A stretch of 37,003 bases of DNA from Syntrophobacteraceae bacterium (GTDB lineage: Bacteria > Desulfobacterota > Syntrophobacteria > Syntrophobacterales > Syntrophobacteraceae), in NCBI GenBank assembly GCA_013314815.1, contig JABUEY010000025.1, forward strand, positions 1-37,003. Reading direction: 5' to 3'. Made by a program: the position numbers and the translations under genes. Positions 32,801-37,003 of the stretch are shown here, in pieces (position 1 is the stretch's first letter; each line of letters starts with the position of its first letter). The notes under the pieces were generated by a model. That model was not told the DNA's origin. It did not search any database and worked only from the letters and a program-made list of their open reading frames with translations.

Positions 32801-33457
32801 TCAATCATCCTCCAAACGAATCCTGATTTCAATCATCCCGGGCTGCTTCCAGCCCCTGAGACTGGACAGCATTCCCTGGACGGTGCTTCCCACAAAGTCC
32901 TTTACGAAATCATTCACGGGAAATGTCTTCCCATCCAGCTGGATCATGACGCGATGACGCCTGCGCGGCTTCAGGTACCGATCCTCCACCAGGTCCGCAA
33001 CAGCCTCGACCTGGCTGAAACGGAAGACGGGGACTCCCGGCTCCGCCTGGTCGTCGGTCACGACGGCGATGAGGTTATCCCCGGGACCGCAGATAGGGGC
33101 AGGTTCCACGGCGGTACGAAATATCTCTATCTTCGGGTAATGAGAGCGTTTGAATCCTTCGGCAACGATCACATCTTCGAGCCAGAAGTACCGCCCGACC
33201 AGTTCCTCGAGTTCTATTTCAGAACCGGTGCCGCGAATGGTCGCCACCTGGGAAGGCGAGGATATGGCGATGGTTTGAGCCCCCGCCCGGCGATGCCTCC
33301 ACGTGTCTTTCCCCTCACGGTCCATTTCGAAACCGTGGACATCATGCTTGATAGTTCCGACCCGATAGCCTCTTCGTGTCAGTTCTGGGATCAGCTTTTC
33401 GATATAGGTCGTCTTACCGGAGTCCGACGCCCCAACCACACAGATAATGGGCAGCAT
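32801..33457 (-). CDS. mobB: Molybdopterin-guanine dinucleotide biosynthesis protein MobB, extended
   Basis: A 218-residue P-loop GTPase that assists MobA. Walker A is GASDSGKTT (9-17), followed by VGTIKHDVHGFEMD and the family end DVIVAEGFKRSHYPKIEIFR. About 55 residues after residue 165 (RRRHRVMIQLDGKTFPVNDF then VKDFVGSTVQGMLSSLRG) extend beyond the usual MobB core and look like a small extra domain. GGGAGGA precedes the ATG at 33457. It lies between an aldehyde dehydrogenase and mobA. Confidence 0.88.
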   Translation of the reverse strand: MLPIICVVGASDSGKTTYIEKLIPELTRRGYRVGTIKHDVHGFEMDREGKDTWRHRRAGAQTIAISSPSQVATIRGTGSEIELEELVGRYFWLEDVIVAEGFKRSHYPKIEIFRTAVEPAPICGPGDNLIAVVTDDQAEPGVPVFRFSQVEAVADLVEDRYLKPRRRHRVMIQLDGKTFPVNDFVKDFVGSTVQGMLSSLRGWKQPGMIEIRIRLEDD

Positions 33458-33500
33458 AAAGAAATTCCTCCCGGCTTATCGGATCGGCACGCCGATCCGG

Positions 33501-34931
33501 TCAATAGGAAAGGTAAATGGTTTTGAGCTCGGTGTACTCCTCGAGGCCGAACCGGGATTTTTCTCTTCCCAGTCCGCTCTCCTTCATGCCTCCAAAGGGG
33601 GCCTGAGGATAAGCCTGGTGGATCCGGTTGATCCAGATGCTCCCGGCCTCGATTTCGCCGGCCCATTCGAGAGCGCCGGCCACATCATTCGTAAACAGGT
33701 ATGCCGCCAGGCCGAACGGCGTGGCATTGGCCTCCTCGACCGCCTTTCCGATATCATGGAAGCGGCAGGCAATGACCACCGGCCCGAAGATCTCTTCTTT
33801 CATGAGAGCCGTCCGAGGTTCGACTTGTGAGAGGACCGTGGGAGGATAGAAGTGACCTTTCTCGTAAAGGCGGGTGTTGTTTCCTCCCGTCTCGAGTCTT
33901 GCGCCGCCGCGAAGGGCAGTATCCACCTGCAGGCGCACCCTGGCCAGCACATCCGCGTTGTTCATCGGCCCCATTTCGACGCCCGGGTCGGCCGGATTGC
34001 CGATTTTCAGGTCTCTGACCTGCCTGACAAATTCATCCAGAAACGCATCGTAGATTTCGCCTGCAACGTAGATGCGGCTGACACGGTAACAGTACTGCCC
34101 GCAGTTCTTCAGACTCTGTGATACAAGCTGAGGGACAATTTCCGGCCAGGGGGCATCCGCACAGACGATGGCCGGGCAGTGGCCTCCCAGTTCCAGTATC
34201 ACCTTCCTCACCCACCTGGCGGATACTTCCTGGATCTCTTTTCCCACCTGGGTGCTGCCGGTAAAGGTGACGAGCCGAGGGACGGGATGCGCCGTCAGAA
34301 GGCGCCCGGTCTCGTGCCCCGAACCGGTCAGGACATTGAAGGCACCGGGGGGGACTCCCGCCGACGATGCGAGCCGGGCCAGCATCAGGGTGCTGAGAGG
34401 AGTATGTTCATCGGGCTTGGCCACGACGGTGCATCCCGCTGCAAGAGCAGGTGCAGCCTTGCAGGCCAGGGTGCTCAAAGGATAATTGAATGGAGTGATG
34501 GCGACGACGACTCCTGCCGGTTCCCGCACAACGAGAACCTTTTCCCGGTGGTACCCGAGAAGTGGAATCTGTCCCGACAGGCGCAGGCACTCCTCCGCAA
34601 AGTAATCAAAGAGATGCGCGGTGCTCGACACCTCTTCCCTGGCTGCCTGGAGAGGCTTGCCCACTTCCCGGCACACCAGGGAAGCAAGGCTCTCCGACTC
34701 GCTTCGCACCCTCTCGGCCAGGTCGTGGAGAATTTGTGAACGGCGCGGTGCAGGAATCGACCGCCACCCGCGAAACGCTCTCTGCGCGCCATCGACCGCT
34801 TCATTGACCAAGCCGCTTTCCGCGGCTGAAACGTATGCGAAAACCTCTTCGGTTGCAGGGTCGATCAAGGGATGGCAACCGCCCCCCTTTCTTTCCTCCC
34901 CCTGTATCCAGCATCCATGAAAAACCGGCAT
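33501..34931 (-). CDS. NAD(P)-dependent aldehyde dehydrogenase
   Basis: A 476-residue aldehyde dehydrogenase. Active-site residues are N149 (ITPFNYPLS), K172 (VAKPDEHTP), E247 (ILELGGHCP) and the nucleophile C281 (NCGQYCYRV). The end reads PFGGMKESGLGREKSRFGLEEYTELK. It oxidises an aldehyde to the acid; the substrate cannot be told. Members of this superfamily include succinate-semialdehyde, lactaldehyde, GapN-type and phosphonoacetaldehyde dehydrogenases. ATG 34931 gives the usual family length; ATG 34994 adds 21 unsupported residues. It is 43 bases upstream of mobB and may be co-transcribed. Confidence 0.88.
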   Translation of the reverse strand: MPVFHGCWIQGEERKGGGCHPLIDPATEEVFAYVSAAESGLVNEAVDGAQRAFRGWRSIPAPRRSQILHDLAERVRSESESLASLVCREVGKPLQAAREEVSSTAHLFDYFAEECLRLSGQIPLLGYHREKVLVVREPAGVVVAITPFNYPLSTLACKAAPALAAGCTVVAKPDEHTPLSTLMLARLASSAGVPPGAFNVLTGSGHETGRLLTAHPVPRLVTFTGSTQVGKEIQEVSARWVRKVILELGGHCPAIVCADAPWPEIVPQLVSQSLKNCGQYCYRVSRIYVAGEIYDAFLDEFVRQVRDLKIGNPADPGVEMGPMNNADVLARVRLQVDTALRGGARLETGGNNTRLYEKGHFYPPTVLSQVEPRTALMKEEIFGPVVIACRFHDIGKAVEEANATPFGLAAYLFTNDVAGALEWAGEIEAGSIWINRIHQAYPQAPFGGMKESGLGREKSRFGLEEYTELKTIYLSY

Positions 34932-35096
34932 GAAGTCCTCGAATCTCCCGCTCTTTCGCCTGATAACCCACTGCGCCTGTTCGGAGAAAAGCATCCCTCC
35001 TGCGGCTTTCCGCCCGCGTTTCAGGCGGGGCCGTATGACCTTTTCCCGAACAAAATCACCATACGTGCGGCACTATGTCACACCCCTCAAGGGCTG

Positions 35097-35381
35097 TCAA
35101 CGTGGTGTCTTGTCAACGTTCCGCATCGACCCGAGAGCCTTCAAAACTTTCTGAAGATGCAGGTTTTGGACCTGACTTTCTCTGGCCACTTCCAGCAAAA
35201 TCGTATAGACTTGCTCCTGTCCCATTTCGCGCGCCCGTTCGGCCCAATCCCTGTATGAGCGCTCGTGATCTTCGTTGTGGCGAATCCAGTGCTCCACCAT
35301 TTTCACCAGTTTGTATGCGTCGGATACACTGAGTTCATCCCTGTGGGAAGCGCTCTCATGATCGTGGTCATGATGCATCAT
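35097..35381 (-). CDS. Small His-rich helical protein
   Basis: A 94-residue protein with a His-rich start (MMHHDHDHES) and a helical body: VEHWIRHNEDHERSYRDWAE, then RAREMGQEQVYTILLEVARE. Histidines at the start could bind metal, a guess only. I recall similar short HWIxHNxxHxxxYxxWA proteins of unknown function. ATG 35381 is used since GAGGAG lies nine bases upstream; an ATG at 35420 has no ribosome site. It is 165 bases from the aldehyde dehydrogenase start and divergent from lgt. Confidence 0.6.
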   Translation of the reverse strand: MMHHDHDHESASHRDELSVSDAYKLVKMVEHWIRHNEDHERSYRDWAERAREMGQEQVYTILLEVARESQVQNLHLQKVLKALGSMRNVDKTPR

Positions 35382-35466
35382 GTCCGATTTCTCCTCTCCG
35401 TGGGAATTGACCCCTTCCATGCGCTATGTTAGCTTTTTGTGGACCGTGAAAGAGGCTTGAATTCTT

Positions 35467-36267
35467 ATGATTCCTTACCCGAACATCAATCCCGACCTCC
35501 TCGTCATCGGGCCCGTGCACATTCGGTGGTACGGGGTCATGTACGTGCTGGGGTTTGTTGCATCCTATTTCCTCATCCAGAAGCAGGAACGATCCCGTGA
35601 AATCGGCCTCACGGGCACGACGGCCCAGGACCTCGTCTTCTACCTGGCCATCGGACTGATTGTCGGAGCCCGCCTGGGATACGTCCTTTTCTACCAGTAT
35701 GGAGCCCTCGGCGAGTACCTGAAAAATCCGCTGGAAATCATAGCAACCTGGCGTGGAGGAATGTCTTTTCACGGAGGACTCATCGGCGCGGTCATCGCCG
35801 GCCTGCTGTTCTCCCGCCGACGAAAGCTCCCTTTCCTGGCCGTGGCGGACAGCACGGCCGTCACGGTACCCATCGGCCTCGGGCTCGGCCGGATCGGCAA
35901 TTTCATCAATGCCGAACTCCTCGGGCGCCCATCCAATGTGCCGTGGGCCATGATCTTCCCCACCGGAGGTCCGGTGCCCCGTCATCCGTCTCAACTCTAC
36001 GAAGCCGCCGGGGAAGGTCTCGTACTTTTTATCCTTTTATGGACACTTCGTCAAAGGCCATTCCAGGACGGAACGATGCTGGTGTTTTTCATGCTGTTCT
36101 ACGGAATCATTCGCTTCTTCCTGGAATTTTTCCGGGAACCGGATCCGCACATCGGGTTTTTGTTCGGACTGTTCACCATGGGACAGGTTTTGTGCCTGAC
36201 CATGATCGCCGGGTCCGGCCTTCTCTACCTGTGTCTGCGCCAGGTCGCCTCGATGCGCAAACCCTGA
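35467..36267 (+). CDS. lgt: Prolipoprotein diacylglyceryl transferase
   Basis: A 266-residue inner-membrane enzyme that moves diacylglycerol from phosphatidylglycerol to the lipobox cysteine of prolipoproteins. The key H102 is in MSFHGGLIG and the signature GRIGNFINAELLGR spans 141-154 (R142, N145, E150). HPSQLYEA and GIIRFFLEFFREPD are further Lgt blocks, and about seven membrane segments are visible. The ATG at 35467 is preceded by AGAGG with a long spacer. The gene is the first of a plus-strand pair with the CoA-transferase. Confidence 0.93.
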   Translation: MIPYPNINPDLLVIGPVHIRWYGVMYVLGFVASYFLIQKQERSREIGLTGTTAQDLVFYLAIGLIVGARLGYVLFYQYGALGEYLKNPLEIIATWRGGMSFHGGLIGAVIAGLLFSRRRKLPFLAVADSTAVTVPIGLGLGRIGNFINAELLGRPSNVPWAMIFPTGGPVPRHPSQLYEAAGEGLVLFILLWTLRQRPFQDGTMLVFFMLFYGIIRFFLEFFREPDPHIGFLFGLFTMGQVLCLTMIAGSGLLYLCLRQVASMRKP

Positions 36268-36294
36268 AGTCGTGGCTATTACCAGGAAAACTCG

Positions 36295-37003
36295 ATGTCT
36301 GAACTGCCTAAAGAAGATGTAATTCGTATGAAATCCGGCGCTTCACTCGCGTCGGCTCGTGAATGGCAGTCCCTCTACCGGGAGAAGACAACCACCGCGG
36401 AACGAGCCCTGCAGGCCATCCGTCGGGGAAATCGCGTGTTCATCGGATCAGGCTGCAGTGAGCCTCAACACCTTGCACAGGCTCTCGAAGAAGCCATTCC
36501 AGGGCTCGCCGATCTCGAAATCCTTCACATCCTCAGTGTCGGCAAAACGAGGTACACCGAAGAAGGCTTCGACAAGTGCCGCCTCAAATCGTTCTTTGTG
36601 GCCGCGGCAAGCCGTGAAGCCGTCGCGGAGGGTCGGGCGGACTATACTCCCATCAACCTCGGAGACATCCCTGCGCTCTTCCGTGACGGAGCCATGCCCA
36701 TCGATGTTGCACTCATCCAGGTCTCCCCGCCCGACAAGCACGGGTTCTGCAGTTACGGCATCGCCGTCGACATTGTAAAGGCCGCGGCTCAGAGTGCAAA
36801 GCACGTCATTGCTCAGGTGAATCCCCAGATGCCGATGACCCTCGGTGATTCTTTCATCCACATTCGCGACATCGACGCCATTGTTGAATGGGAGGAGCCG
36901 CTTCTCGAGGTGGGGCTCCCTCTCATGAATCCCGTTGCCCTGGATATCGGAAAGCACGTGGCCAGGCTCATCGAGGACGGGTCGACCATCCGGGCCGGAG
37001 TGA
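36295..37003 (+). CDS. Acetyl-CoA hydrolase / CoA-transferase family, 3' end missing
   Basis: An N-terminal fragment of 236 codons that runs off the right edge. It reads AERALQAIRRGNRVFIGSGC, then SEPQHLAQALEE, IDVALIQVSPPDKHGFCSYG, and HVIAQVNPQMPMTLGDSFIH, all typical of the acetyl-CoA hydrolase/4-hydroxybutyrate CoA-transferase family (PF02550). The catalytic glutamate lies in the missing C-terminal part. Such enzymes exchange CoA between acyl groups in fermenting or syntrophic bacteria. AGGA stands seven bases before ATG 36295. Confidence 0.85.
   Translation, partial: MSELPKEDVIRMKSGASLASAREWQSLYREKTTTAERALQAIRRGNRVFIGSGCSEPQHLAQALEEAIPGLADLEILHILSVGKTRYTEEGFDKCRLKSFFVAAASREAVAEGRADYTPINLGDIPALFRDGAMPIDVALIQVSPPDKHGFCSYGIAVDIVKAAAQSAKHVIAQVNPQMPMTLGDSFIHIRDIDAIVEWEEPLLEVGLPLMNPVALDIGKHVARLIEDGSTIRAGV

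Noticed and set aside
1-37003. CRISPR array, tRNA or rRNA genes
   Set aside because: No regularly spaced repeats, no cloverleaf with acceptor and T-arm, and no rRNA-like sequence were seen on either strand by eye.

Overview
The window looks like chromosomal DNA of a GC-rich anaerobic Gram-negative bacterium. The best guess is a Desulfobacterota/Syntrophobacter-like organism. This is inferred from gene content, not from a marker gene: a futalosine-type menaquinone operon, an archaeal-type aldolase of the ADTH-synthase kind, a stand-alone AICAR transformylase, a FadL porin, Lgt, a secreted di-heme peroxidase and a diiron flavodiiron-like protein together suggest an anaerobe with an outer membrane and respiratory quinone. 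No rRNA or tRNA gene is seen.

Region 1-6.3 kb is accessory or decaying. It holds the C-terminal part of a PD-(D/E)XK nuclease (PF04411-like) cut by the left edge, a transposase relic with an internal duplication, a secreted concanavalin-like protein, a long di-heme cytochrome c peroxidase (minus) and a relic of an enoyl-CoA hydratase with an in-frame TGA.

Region 6.1-9.3 kb carries a promoter with a strong inverted repeat, then a TudS-like iron-sulfur desulfidase, a polar-amino-acid-type binding protein and its permease (no ATPase in the window). A minus-strand diiron metallo-beta-lactamase protein follows.

Region 9.6-16.7 kb is one minus-strand phosphonate operon, read phnX-phnW-phnC-phnD-phnE-phnA-alcohol dehydrogenase. 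It imports phosphonates and cleaves 2-aminoethylphosphonate (PhnW, then PhnX) and phosphonoacetate (PhnA). There is no C-P lyase, and the phosphonoacetaldehyde dehydrogenase that would link the two branches is absent from the cluster.

Region 17.1-24.5 kb has an ATP-grasp gene (minus) divergent from a TetR regulator that heads a plus-strand operon: tetR-mqnE-mqnC-deaminase-mqnA-aldolase-ubiX. This supplies several early and late steps of menaquinone synthesis from chorismate by the futalosine route. A perfect 18-bp palindrome lies in the divergent promoter region.

Region 24.6-28.8 kb has purH (AICAR transformylase only) and fadL on minus, separated by a terminator, and a core-MetE-like protein on plus. 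Next comes an 870-bp gene-free stretch with a candidate structured RNA, and a small AbrB-like protein.

Region 30.2-35.4 kb (minus) reads small His-rich protein, aldehyde dehydrogenase, mobB, mobA, moeA, CDP-alcohol phosphatidyltransferase: molybdenum cofactor maturation with neighbours. The window closes with lgt and the start of an acetyl-CoA hydrolase/CoA-transferase on plus, cut by the right edge.
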